Source: Sporopachydermia quercuum
Lineage: Eukaryota; Ascomycota; Sporopachydermiomycetes; Sporopachydermiales; Sporopachydermiaceae
Direction of reading: 5' to 3'
DNA: 64,000 nucleotides
Assembly (NCBI GenBank): GCA_001599295.1
Contig: BCGN01000001.1
Coordinates: 1,426,001 to 1,490,000 of the forward strand
This document shows positions 1 to 11,302 of the stretch, piece after piece. The notes under the pieces were generated by a model that was not told the DNA's origin, ran no database searches, and saw only the letters and a program-made list of their open reading frames with translations. Each line of letters starts with the position of its first letter. The first letter of the stretch is position 1. The translations under genes and the position numbers were made by a program.

Positions 1-2795
1 CAACAGGACCCGGCTTCAGTTTTTTGAATGGGCTGTATTATATTTTATAATATTCTGTATTCATGGAACTCCTACTTCGCTTAAGTGAAGTTACTGCTCA
101 TCGGTTTCAAGTACGTTTAGACGCTTAAAAAAGATGATCCTCCAAAAGAAAGCCATCTAAAAGTTTACTCAGCTTACAAATAAAGTTTATATTATAAATA
201 AACGTTGGAGTAACCTAAAATGAACCACTATTTTGAGTCAACCTAAACAATTAATAATAACTTCATACAAACTAATTATCAATCATTATTAAAAATTAAG
301 GTTTCTCCTTTCTCAAAACTTATATAAACATTGCTCAATTGACGCATTGGCTCAATATCATTATCATCTAATGCGCTCGAACAATATGAGATGAATTTAT
401 GTAGAAAAAAACTGAAAACAAGAAGAATCAAAATGTTTTGAGACATATAATCCATATGTTCTGAGATGCGTGTGCAACAAATCAGTTTATTATGAGGTAA
501 AAGTAAAAGAATAATAGACAGTTTATCGCCTCAGTATATGCTTGTAATAATGTCAAACGACGTACAACCAAGAACCACAGACCCTGGCAGATCAAAATAT
601 ACAATACAATTAGTAGAGATTGAGAGAGGGATGACTGAGACTATTATATATTCATTATATATTTTTGAGAGGACGGAAAAAAATGTTGTTATCTATTTTG
701 TATGAAAGTTCTTCATGAAAAGTGTCCATAATATCATTGATAAATGATAAAGATAAACGTGAGACATCCTCAACTTTCATTATCATTTTCAACGTTCTAT
801 TTTGTTCTATTATTTAAGACTGTTGTTTCACAGTTATATATTTACCCCAGGCCAAGAGATTTAGTTTAAGTTGATACGTACAAATTGGTGTTTTTGATAA
901 GAAATTCATCACAACCTACGCAATCGAGAGAATAATAAATTTTAGTCCAATACTATGAATTGAATGTTTCGTTATTAAGCTCCAAATCATTATCTGTTTA
1001 GAATATCAAAAATTCTATCGATAGTGTTTTATTTTTTACTTTCAGGTGTTTTTTTGAACTAGCAATCAATCAACTTGACAGCACCTCCTACCATATCTTG
1101 CTATTAATTAATATTGACGTTTAATAGTACATAATTTAGTTAATAATCAGATACTTTACCGACGAGCTGCTAAGATGTGACAATAGTATAAACGACAATT
1201 TTGATTACTTTACTTCATTCAGGAAGTATTTCAAAGTTTATTCACATTTCCATTCAACGTATGTGAACCCGCAGCCATAAGCTTCCTTCATAAGTTTGAA
1301 ATTTTGCATTTAGCTACCATCAATATGGTTTAAGGTTAAACCATTATTACTATATTTAAAAAAATTTGGTTAAGTTTAACTATTGATTACCCTTTTGATG
1401 TTTACTGAATTAATCTATTTTAAGTTGCGATAAATAACCATTCGGTAATAATATCAACCAAGTAGGAGCAAAAATTGGAACTGGGTTTAACCCTCAAACC
1501 TAAAACGGATCAATTTTTTTTGACTGAATGAATTAAGAAAAAAGGGATGTTCAAGGTTTTCACTGTTACATCTATTTCCGCTCAATTTTAGTGATTCAAC
1601 TGAAAGCCACAGACCGCCGTTTGATCTTGAAATTGTTATATGATTCCCTTTTCAAAAGTTTTATCGTAGGGCATGGCATTGACTTCGAGAGTTATAGAAA
1701 ATTTTTTAATCAATACCACACAAACATTCCATCATTAGGTAAGATCAATTTTTTTAGGGAGTGAGAGAGGCAAAAGTTTCCGCATCCTAAAATCACTGCA
1801 GAAGATGAAAAATCCTCGATAAGACAGTTGAACATCAATAGAAAGAATGATTCAATGATTACGTAATAAACAAACCATACATTCACCTTATGAACCGCGT
1901 TTTACTGAAAAGTCTCTTTGAAATCCAAGCTCTCGCGTTTCCGTGTTTTCTGAAACCATTTCCATTGGTAGTGGAGGAAATAATATATCAAATAACGGTC
2001 TCTTATAAGTGAATTATTTATCCAAGTTAGGATATAAACGTCAATAGAACCCAAAACGCATTAATTGAAAAGACACGGAAACGTGAGTGCAAACACGGTA
2101 CGATACACTTGTCTTACATGTGTGAGAGTTGACGCGATCGCGAAACTAATCTCTTGAACGCGCGTGTTTATAGTTCAAACGACCAAAAAATGAGAACTCG
2201 ATTATTAATTATTAAGTGGCTTGATGATGTAAGAAGTTATTGTATTGAATACTCCGATCTAAAATTAATACATATATATGCCTATTTGTAATTGTAATGA
2301 AAGTCTAATCTTATACCAGCTTTAGACTCATTCCCACTAATACAAACCAAGCAAACTTAATCCAAGTCCACATAGGTTCCGTCGTTCTATTTTATTTGTC
2401 AGATCTATCAAGAGCTTTCAAAATAATCTGTGATGAGCAGAGAACAATCAATTTTCCCCATTCGAATCAACTATAAATTGCTTTACTATATAAGTCCAGC
2501 TAGTGCCTGTGGTAACAGTATAAATCCAGTGCCGTTCCAGAGTTTATTGTCATCCTAATCGATCTCTTGTTGATTAGACTGCCGGTTCGTTATTTTTGAC
2601 CTGTAAACAATACTATTCTCCATCAGAATACAACCCTAACCGCAAGATACACCGGTTCACATCATCTTCAGTGCGACTTTCACCTTTTTTCTAGTAACTC
2701 TACAAATACAATACGGTAATGATAACTCACTACCTATCATTACCACTGATGGTTGAAAAATACATAATCATTTGTTTTTTATACAAGTTCACATT
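1..2795. other. Gene-free interval at left edge
   Basis: No open reading frame of convincing length and no tRNA-like T-arm was seen. The DNA is AT-rich. The GC-rich patch near 1930-2160 holds an 11-nt inverted pair (ACACGGAAACG type, 1936-1946 and 2073-2083). The 700 bp nearest position 2795 should include the TAF6 3' UTR and poly(A) signals. The rest may be the promoter of a gene beyond the left edge. Confidence 0.6.
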
Positions 2796-4220
2796 TTATG
2801 CATCACCAAAGAAGATACCATTGACTATCTCAACAGTATCATCTTTATTGAGAATTTCCTCCGTAAGATAATCACCAAAGCGATCATTCAGCTTTTCAAT
2901 ATATTCATCCTTGATGAGAAGCTCACCATCTTCATTAGGCTCTGCAACTAGATTGAAACGTTCTTTTCCTTCATTATCATCTCCACTTCTTGCCTCAGGT
3001 TTCAAAAGTCGCAAGGCATCAATTAGAGTATTAATTAACAGGTCTTGTTCTTCTTTCGATATATTCTTATTTTCATCCATTATATTGGCAACCCAAACCT
3101 TCAGGTTCCCTAGTAAAACAACACGAACAATTTCCCCACCTAATGCCTGGAAACCCAATACTGAGCCATACAAAGTACTAACAGGTTTCGTCGGGTCTAG
3201 GAAAGCCTTGAGTAAAGTACGGGTTATTTTTGGTTTCAATGTTTGGTAATTATCTCCATATTTCTCCACTATATGCTTTAAAAGAGCAGAAGCGAATTGT
3301 CTTACAGCATAATGGTCATTAGATGTAGAGTCTCCAATTTTTTTGGCTAACAATAACGTTAAAACAGAGGGAAGAAGTGAATGGATATAGGGAGCAATGA
3401 ATATCGTTGGATTCTCAACTAAAGCATAAATGGTTTCAAGCATGGTTGATAACAGACCTATTTGTTTCAAGTTATGAGTAATCTTCTCTGCAACAAACTG
3501 TATGAAATAAGGTATCAACTGATGTAAACCAGAATCCGATCTTAAACTTGTGATAGCAGCATTCTTAAGATGATCATTATTCGCATCGATTGATACTAAA
3601 GCTGAGACAATTTTGTCAAAATAGATCTGCAGTTCTTTTGAAAGGACATGCTTCACCAGAGGTTTAACTTCAACGTCTTTATCCTTTAGGTATGATATAG
3701 CTGAAACAGGAGAATGATTAACCATAGATCCCCTGACTGTAGATGGCGTACTCTTTATTTCAGTCTTTGAAGGATTCTGAGGTATGTTTGGCTGAACCCC
3801 TTCAATTGCCAACCAGTGACAAGTAAAAGATGGTATTCTAGGAACTGCTGGTAGAGGTTGATTAATGAGCTTTTCAAAATCAACTTCTTGATCATCTATG
3901 TAATAAAGAGTTTGACCTGGTCCAACTAAAGCTTCCTTGAAGTTCACAGGAGTAAGATTGCTGGATTCGTATCCATAAAGTGGTTCACAATTCAATACTT
4001 TCAATGCTTTACTAATATCTTGAGTACCCAATGTTCTTCGTTTGCTATGTCGCATGAATTTCATCGCCTGATCCAATATTTCGTGTATACGATACTCTAC
4101 ATCCATAGCAAGAGCTTTTGCTACTTCATCTGGCAAGTTATTCAACCCCAATGATTCTGATACATCTTTTACGGTATCTGCTGGTGACCATAAAGTATGA
4201 GACAGTTTTATTGATGACAT
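2796..4220 (-). CDS. TAF6: TFIID/SAGA subunit Taf6
   Basis: This is a TATA-binding-protein-associated factor, a histone-fold subunit of TFIID that is also shared with SAGA in yeasts, acting in RNA polymerase II pre-initiation complexes. The 474-residue product begins with the TAF6 histone fold (about residues 5-75, with motifs VSESLGL, DVEYRIHEI and MKFMRHSKRR), which by family knowledge pairs with Taf9. A linker follows, then the conserved TAF6 HEAT-repeat region (about 190-370, including PYFIQFVAEKI and the KIGDSTSNDHYAVRQFAS stretch). The acidic C-terminus is less conserved. Length is close to the roughly 500 residues of the family. The ATG directly precedes the histone fold, so the start is secure. 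The gene is intronless and diverges from RMD9 across 1.3 kb. Confidence 0.95.
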   Translation of the reverse strand: MSSIKLSHTLWSPADTVKDVSESLGLNNLPDEVAKALAMDVEYRIHEILDQAMKFMRHSKRRTLGTQDISKALKVLNCEPLYGYESSNLTPVNFKEALVGPGQTLYYIDDQEVDFEKLINQPLPAVPRIPSFTCHWLAIEGVQPNIPQNPSKTEIKSTPSTVRGSMVNHSPVSAISYLKDKDVEVKPLVKHVLSKELQIYFDKIVSALVSIDANNDHLKNAAITSLRSDSGLHQLIPYFIQFVAEKITHNLKQIGLLSTMLETIYALVENPTIFIAPYIHSLLPSVLTLLLAKKIGDSTSNDHYAVRQFASALLKHIVEKYGDNYQTLKPKITRTLLKAFLDPTKPVSTLYGSVLGFQALGGEIVRVVLLGNLKVWVANIMDENKNISKEEQDLLINTLIDALRLLKPEARSGDDNEGKERFNLVAEPNEDGELLIKDEYIEKLNDRFGDYLTEEILNKDDTVEIVNGIFFGDA

Positions 4221-5530
4221 TGTTACTCGGAGTTATTACTAAGCCCAAACACCAAACTAGCATTTCAAATACTAGTTCTTCAGGTTTAAATACTAGCACA
4301 ACTGCCGCAACCATAAATGGAATTCATAAGAAAGTGTCGTTTTTCCATCACTGTATATATCATTTTCACACAACTACACAACAAAATACAACATGTAGAG
4401 AATAAAAAGAGATCCTATGTCCACTCACCATAGTAAAATGTGAGGCAAGGGTGTAGGTTTTCTCGCGCGCAAATGAAACGATACGTCAAGTTAGTATATC
4501 ACATGACTCAACATCAAACCGGATAAATTCAAAAGAGGGGAGAAGGGATCGAGATAGTATTAGACGTCCGCTGCAGACACATTTAGAAAGTTGATTGAGA
4601 AGGAGAAGAGACATTTATCAAATGAGCTCAGTAAGTTTTTGGTAAGAATTTTGAGCAAATTTATTCATAGAAATCGTTGATGAAGCAGTGATAAATGTTC
4701 TCATCATAACCATTAATGAAACATGAAACAAGAGTGAGCCTTTTATTGTACGGAAAGAGATGAACATTATTGGGTACAATTTTGGCAGTTCAGCACAAAG
4801 AGTGAATAGTGAATAGCAGCAGCATTTAAACAGCAAATAAAATAAATTATTTCTTTGAGAAAACTAATAAGCAATATTAAGAAATCGTTTTAAAAACGTT
4901 CCTGTTTTATAAATTTTCTCAAATTCTAACACACCAATATCTTTTGTATCACCGTGTCTTTCTTTGACGAAAAGTAGACCTGTCTCATGCATACCTTATG
5001 CACACCATCTTCCTCAGCTCTTGATTAACTCATTTTTTTCCTCATTTTTGACGCTCAAAGAAGTCAAACCTGCAAAGATTTTGCTCGTTTATACTAAAAT
5101 ATACAATCGGGAAATCCCTCTTCCGTACACCACTTTTCCATTCAACATCAAAAGAAATTTTCTAGTAAAGCAGTGCCTGTGATAAAAATCACTACAAATC
5201 ATTTCGCCATCAGTAAACAAGTGTTTTTTGTTTCGTTTAAATAAGGCCCCCAACCCACAAGATCTAGTTGTTTTTATGAATCTGGATTAGTACTATTTTG
5301 GAATTTCACTAGGATTATTATAACAATTTGTTAGCAGAAATTTGCAATTAATTCGTTCCATTTTGAGATAGTTCTTGATCTCAAGGGTATCTTGAAACCC
5401 ATCAGATATCTTACAAATTTGTATCATTATCGAAAGGTATATGGTTGAACTTGTTAAGAAGTCAGCTCATTAAATTAGAGGTTTTAAACTCTAAGGTTGA
5501 AGTAGTCTTGTTTTAAGGAAGCTAATCATT
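4221..5530. promoter_or_regulatory. TAF6-RMD9 divergent upstream region
   Basis: This 1.3-kb interval lies between two divergent start codons and must hold both promoters. A Gcn4/AP-1-type TGACTCA occurs at 4504-4510. Short ORFs here (72 and 95 codons) show no recognisable domain and I do not call them. No RNA gene was seen. Confidence 0.5.
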
Positions 5531-7477
5531 ATGTTGAAGCAACCGTTAAAGACATCAACTGTTTACATTAGACAGACTCAACCAAGGGTGCTTTCACCAC
5601 CACAGCAACAGCAACATCCGACACACCCAGGTGGCGAAATACCGCCTGGTGTTTACAGTACAAATGGTATGGTGAATGTCATCACTGGCTTTCCAAGAAG
5701 CTTTTCAACTGTACCTGTTCACTGGGACAGAAGATCGCATCTTCGTGAAGAAACTGGTGAGTTTTCACATAGGGGTTCTCAACCTCAAACAATAACTGAA
5801 TTAATACAACAAACGCAGGGACTTGGTTTGAATCAGGTGAAAACGAATGGAAAAGCTCTTTTGTTTGATGAAGTTTATTCGCAACATATGAATGCATCAG
5901 ATTCATTTCCTACGATTTGGAAAGGTTGCAACAGGTTGTTTGAAATTTATAGAAGTCAAAGAGGCGAAGGCCAACTATATGCTCGTCAAGTGAGTGCCTT
6001 ATTGCAAACTATCAATGAATCTGCAAGATCATTAAGGAAATGGGATATAAATCGATCAGTTAAATCACATAATGATGCTGTTGATCAGAAAAGAGCCTTT
6101 ACACAAGAAATGGTAGATATGCTATCATGTATCTCGGATGATGTGATTGAAGGCATTTCTTTGATAACAAAGTATGGTGCAATGAGACTTCTATCCGCTT
6201 ACTGTGAACTAGGCCTGTCAAAGGATGCTTTTGGTGTTTGGCAAAGATCTCAACAAGGTGTATTTCCGCATGGTAATCCTTTCAATTCAGCAAAGGCTAT
6301 TGGTTCATTATTGATTATAATGACAGATTTACAAATCAGTAATGAAGCTGTGGAGAATTTATATATGAACAAATGCAACGACGATAACGATTCAGGCAAC
6401 TTGAGGAAAGGAATGATTTATTATTCACTTCATAGAAATCAAGTGGCCAGAGCCTGTGAAGTATTCAACGAACTAGTAGGAACCAAAGCGAGCCCTCAAA
6501 CACTAGCGCAATGTCACAGTTATTTTATTGCTTATTGCAAAGATGTTGACATTGCTACTCAGTATTTTGATATTGCTATGAAAAAAGGTGTTTTGCCTTA
6601 TCGGGTTCCATTATATGTCAATGTAGTTGCCCAGTATATTTGGAATGTCTATGAGGCTACTGGCGATATGGACAGAATCACCCGTATTTACCTCGAATAT
6701 GGAGCGGCTTTGGAAAACACAGCTATTGGCATTTTCTCCAGGTTGCATTCTTCCTACTTCGATATTTTCTTCGCTCATTATCCTGAAAGAACAGACGAAG
6801 CAATGGACAAACTAAGATATGTTATCAAAGAAAGCTGTGGTTATAATGAAATTTCCACACGTGCTTTCTTAAATGTATTGCTCTCCAAAGTTGTTATTTG
6901 GAATGATGGAGAAATTATCAGCTCAATTAGAGAAGCATATGATCTATATGGTATCAATCTAGACCCAGTCAGTGTTCGTATTTATCTTAATTCACTTGGA
7001 AAACTTGACGTGTCTGATGATTTGATCATCAAAGCATGGAATGATTTGTTGTATGTTCGTACTCAAACAACTGACAGATCAGTTGTTTATCTTGATTGGT
7101 CAGCTCTTACTTCAGCTTGCTTTGGCTATAGACTTAACGAAGCTGTTCAGCCACAGCAAATCATTGATGTGCTTGAGTCAGCTGGTATCTCTTCAACAGA
7201 ATTTCAAAATCAATACCCAGATATGACCATAAAACGAGAGTTGCATTTGGATTTATTTGCCAGACTGTGGAAGCTTTACTCTTCTAAATCCTTCTCGTCT
7301 CTTGACCTTCAAAGAGCCAAAAACCTGGTTGTCAGTAGAATCGGACGTTCAAACGCATCAATACTAGACAAATTGAACACTCTTTCTGCCGATGGCATTA
7401 CTGTACCTGATTACGCTTCCAAACTGGTGGAGAAGCCACATCTTGTCAATCAAAAAACTGGCTCCATCAATTATTAA
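5531..7477 (+). CDS. RMD9: Mitochondrial PPR-type mRNA stability factor Rmd9
   Basis: The product is a 648-residue member of the Rmd9 family. In S. cerevisiae Rmd9 is a mitochondrial pentatricopeptide-repeat protein that binds the 3' dodecamer of mitochondrial mRNAs and protects them; that role is known from the family, not visible here. The N-terminus is basic and Ser/Thr-rich with few acidic residues until about residue 65, as expected for a mitochondrial presequence. A Gln/Pro patch lies at about 22-35. The body is all-helical with repeat-like segments (YGAMRLLSAYCELGLSKDAF, LPYRVPLYVNVVAQYIWNVY, FNELVGTKASPQTL). The order of blocks (IWKGCNRLFEIYRS, PYRVPLY, FLNVLLSKVVIW, RIYLNSLGKLD) and the length match the family. 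No intron is seen. Confidence 0.85.
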   Translation: MLKQPLKTSTVYIRQTQPRVLSPPQQQQHPTHPGGEIPPGVYSTNGMVNVITGFPRSFSTVPVHWDRRSHLREETGEFSHRGSQPQTITELIQQTQGLGLNQVKTNGKALLFDEVYSQHMNASDSFPTIWKGCNRLFEIYRSQRGEGQLYARQVSALLQTINESARSLRKWDINRSVKSHNDAVDQKRAFTQEMVDMLSCISDDVIEGISLITKYGAMRLLSAYCELGLSKDAFGVWQRSQQGVFPHGNPFNSAKAIGSLLIIMTDLQISNEAVENLYMNKCNDDNDSGNLRKGMIYYSLHRNQVARACEVFNELVGTKASPQTLAQCHSYFIAYCKDVDIATQYFDIAMKKGVLPYRVPLYVNVVAQYIWNVYEATGDMDRITRIYLEYGAALENTAIGIFSRLHSSYFDIFFAHYPERTDEAMDKLRYVIKESCGYNEISTRAFLNVLLSKVVIWNDGEIISSIREAYDLYGINLDPVSVRIYLNSLGKLDVSDDLIIKAWNDLLYVRTQTTDRSVVYLDWSALTSACFGYRLNEAVQPQQIIDVLESAGISSTEFQNQYPDMTIKRELHLDLFARLWKLYSSKSFSSLDLQRAKNLVVSRIGRSNASILDKLNTLSADGITVPDYASKLVEKPHLVNQKTGSINY

Positions 7478-8518
7478 ACGTATATCAAGTAATGATACCG
7501 AACTGACATGTTTTCTCACACAGTTTCTATCCCTCTTCTTGTACATATTTTTACGTTCTAATTATTTGTTTTCATTCTCTTGTTCTTGGGGCATTATGTA
7601 TTCTTTTTACTATTTTGGGTTTTCATATGCTTGTCTCTATATATATTTTCATGATCACAGCGTCACAATATTTCATCTAAACATTTAATTTCAGCACTCA
7701 TTAACATCTCATACTAATTCATATCGAAAGCTGGAGAACTACAGAACCCAATAGTTTCTCTTACTTTTGCTCCTTCTTGTATATATTTATCAAATCCCGT
7801 CTAATAAACATTATCACGTACTACTGGTTGTACCTTGTATAAATCACATTCATACCTACTCTGTTCTTCTTAGACTTATCATCTGATATTCTCTCCTCTG
7901 CATCATCAAGGTAATTAATGTTATGAATCCCGAAGATAACAGAAAGAGAACAGAAGGTGTCTGTTTTGATACAGAGTGTACATTGGCTATCTCAAGTCAT
8001 TTTCGAAGGTTGATATACTGTTTTGAGATTTGAACTAGATCCAATAATCTGTTACCTGCAATTCCAATAAAATTCAAAGAAACAATTTCTGCACTATTAA
8101 ATATCTCTCAACAATCATATATTATAATAGATTATTATGAATTATTATCATCGCTTGAACTTCCATACTGCTTAAGATCTCCGTTATTCTTATCTGGTAC
8201 AGAGTTACCTCTTTGGCTCACAAATGCATTTGTCAAATGACAGCACTTTTCTTTGGGCTCTCCTGATTACTGGGATTATATGTATATTTATATACAGGTT
8301 AAATACTATTATTGTAATTACTATTATTATTATTATTATAATGATTATTGATAAAACTTGCTATTAATTAATTTTGGAAGTAAATATTAAACTAGAAAAC
8401 CGAACAAAAATAAAAAATTGCTATTCACAAGTTGATCTTTACCCTGCTGCTGGAATCCTTGCTCCTCTACTAGCTAACCACTGTTCTTTATATGTATTTG
8501 ATAAACTGACAGATTAGA
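7478..8518. other. RMD9-P450 intergenic region
   Basis: This 1-kb stretch holds the RMD9 3' end and the P450 promoter. It contains a 36-codon ATG ORF from 7923 with no recognisable feature, and an ATT/TTA-rich microsatellite-like patch near 8310-8345. No gene is supported. Confidence 0.5.
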
Positions 8519-10394
8519 ATGCAATCGATAGATCAGGGATTGTGGAGACTGATAGAAGTTTTGAAAGGCACAAGAGCTATCGAGTGGAATTTCATGCAAG
8601 CGGATCTTGAAGAGCATGTTGATGCACTAAAAAGGGCAGACACCTGGGGGAATTTTATGAATAAATTAACAGTAATTGACCTATCAATTGCTTGTCTGTG
8701 TTTGGCTATAACATATTTGATTTATGATTATGTTTATGAGCCGTCATTTCCGGACAAAATAAAAGGAATCCCTTCAGTTCCGGGATTACCAATTGTAGGG
8801 AATCTATTACAAATATCTAAGAAACCAGTAAGAACATTTGATGAATGGAGTCGCCAGTATGGGGAAGTGTTTCAAGTTCGATATGGAAACAGGAGAGTCG
8901 TAGTTGCAAACTCTTACGATTCTGTTAAGAACATATGGGTTGAGAATTCTCGTGCAAGCAATTCTCGGCCAACGTTTTACACATTTCACACGATATTGTC
9001 ATCCACTCAGGGTATTCATTACCTCTACTAGCTTTTATATGTGACAAGAAGAAACTGTAGACATCTTTGTTATACTAATATCATAATAGGTTTCACGATT
9101 GGTACAACTCCATGGGGCCCCTCATTTCTAAGGAAAAAGAAACTGGTAATGTCAGCGCTAAATAAAGTGAACACTCAGTCATATTCTCCAATTATTGATA
9201 AAGTAACCAGACGACTAGTCAAAAAGCTATGGGAAACATCTACCGATATTTCGTTCAGAAGTCATCCCACGGGCATTTATTTCAGAGATATAATACGGAA
9301 GTTTGCTTTGACAATTAGTCTGAGACTTACCTATGGTAATGGGTACAATGAAGCTTCAACTGATTTATACCCAGAGATTGTTGAAGTTGAAGCTGAAGTA
9401 CTGAAACTGAGATCACATACGGGTAAGAATTTACAAGACTTTATACCGTTATTGAGATTCGTCAACATATTATGTTTCGGCAAGTGTGAGAGGCCTCAGG
9501 ATATAAGAGACAGACGAGATAAGTATATGAACGAGTTGATGGTCAGTTTGAGAGAAAAAATTGACAATGAAACAGATGAAATGTGTATTGTAGGGAACGT
9601 CCTAAAGGATATTAAGAAAGAACAATCCCCAATAGCAAAAGGTATTATAACTCCTAATCTATTAGTTCAAAGAAAAATCTATCTCTGATAATTGAGCATG
9701 CCATTAACACAAATTACTTCACCCAGATGAGTTGAATAGTATATGCCTCTCCATGGTATCTGCTGGAATAGATGGGATATCTACAACATTAACGATAGCT
9801 TTAGGAATGCTATCACGACCTGTTTCGGGGAAAAGAATTCAAGATAAAGCATACAAAGCAATTATGCAAGAATACCCTTTTGGTGTTATTGAAGCTTGGA
9901 ATAAATGCCCTTATGAATCCAAAGTCCCATATATTATAGCAATGGTTAAGGAGAGTTTAAGGTACTCATCAGTTATAACTTTAGGCTTACCACGAGAAAC
10001 AACAGCAATTATCAACTATAGAGGCTCCATAATACCGAAAGGTACGATGCTAATCTTAAACACTTACACTACAAACAGGGATGAGAAATATTACGCGAAT
10101 CCAGATGAATTTTATCCTGAAAGATACTTGGATTGGGATAAAGGCATTGAACATTTTTCTTATGGAGCAGGGTTAAGAATGTGCGGAGGTTATAATCTAG
10201 CAAACAAAGAACTATATGTGGTTCTTTGCCGTTTAATCTGCATGTTTGAAATTCGTAGAGCTGATACCGAGACAATGCAATACGATATACTTGAAGGTCA
10301 GGATGATACTGGTGGATTAGTCCTCAATCCGAAAGAATTCAGGTTGAAATTTGTTCCTCGTAGTTCAAATGTTCAAAAAGCAATATTTAGTTGA
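8519..10394 (+). CDS. Cytochrome P450, CYP504 (phenylacetate hydroxylase)-like
   Basis: Three exons, 8519-9011, 9090-9641 and 9727-10394, join in frame to 570 residues. Introns are GTATTC...TACTAAT...TAG and GTATTA...CATTAAC...CAG, both phase 1. P450 hallmarks are an I-helix AGIDGIST (about 361-368), ExxR as ESLR (424-427), PERY, and the heme loop FSYGAGLRMCGG with the cysteine ligand near residue 501. The SRPTFYTFH and GFTIGTTPWGPS blocks resemble CYP504 phenylacetate 2-hydroxylases of filamentous fungi, which feed homogentisate catabolism; that assignment is by recalled family similarity. A membrane helix lies at about 50-69 after an unusually long 49-residue leader, so Met47 (8657) is a possible true start and would better fit the usual length of about 520. 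A different substrate is possible. Confidence 0.8.
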
Positions 10395-10481
10395 TCTATT
10401 TTGTTAATGGTTAATATACATTATATGTTCAGACATTAAAAAAGTAAATATATAAAGAACAGTACAACAAAAAAAATATGA

Positions 10482-10595
10482 TGATTGCTGAGAGATTCGA
10501 ACTCTCGCCTCTTACGAGATCCGAATGCTCGATGTTTGTTAACACCTAAGAATAAATCTTGAGTCGGACGCCTTAGACCACTCGGCCAAACAACC
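10482..10595 (-). tRNA. tRNA-Leu(CAA) with intron, copy 1
   Basis: Reverse-strand reading gives acceptor GGTTGTT pairing with AGCAATC, a D-arm with GGCCGAG, anticodon stem TCCGA/TCGGA, anticodon CAA in loop CTCAAGT, a 13-nt variable arm typical of leucine tRNAs, and T-arm GAGAG-TTCGAAT-CTCTC. A 32-nt intron sits one base 3' of the anticodon, the canonical nuclear position. The mature tRNA is 82 nt before CCA. A run of T on the transcribed strand just past the 3' end is a Pol III terminator. It decodes UUG. Confidence 0.96.
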
Positions 10596-11012
10596 TCTGC
10601 TGCTCTTTTCAAATAATTATGCTACATTAGCGTATTAATGTGTCCCATGCAGAACCTTGCATAATGCTCCTTCCTTATCTTTCTTTCAATTATATGAAGA
10701 GAAAAGAAAGCATGATAAGGTTAAATAGGGTGCTTGATAATATTCTGTACTACTGTTGTTCTTTTTAAAATTGTGACGGCTGCCTAAGAATTCGGAGTCA
10801 AATAGCGTTGAAACTACATCCACATATTGGTTTGATGGTATGACAGGTTCATGTTACGAACATTTATTTATACTAGAAGAATGTTCTTATGAAAGCTTTT
10901 ATATCTATTTCTTCATTGGGATTCACTACCACTAAGATGATAGATTATTGAACAATGAGAAAGAATTGCAGTAATATCTGATAGAGCAAAAACGTAACTA
11001 AAAAAAAGATAA

Positions 11013-11126
11013 TGATTGCTGAGAGATTCGAACTCTCGCCTCTTACGAGATCCGAATGCTCGATGTTTGTTAACACCTAAGAATAAATCTTGAGTCGGAC
11101 GCCTTAGACCACTCGGCCAAACAACC
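11013..11126 (-). tRNA. tRNA-Leu(CAA) with intron, copy 2
   Basis: This copy is identical in sequence, including the 32-nt intron, to the one about 530 bp away at 10482-10595, and lies in the same orientation. The flanks are unrelated beyond the T-tract terminator, so the repeat unit is the tRNA itself. The internal A and B boxes are intact. Confidence 0.96.
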
Positions 11127-11302
11127 TTGGTAATAAGACAATTTAAAACCTACGTATAAAAGCCAAAGTAAGCAACACATGTATATTTTTATGTTTAAAT
11201 AAGAATTTATTTTCTTTGATCGCTGCTTCATATATACTTTTCCTTATCAGAACATCGACTATTATATCTTTATTGGTATAATAAGAATCAGTACTTACGA
11301 GG

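Noticed and set aside
7923-8033. 36-codon ORF upstream of the P450
   Set aside because: Too short, no motif; could only be a uORF or chance.
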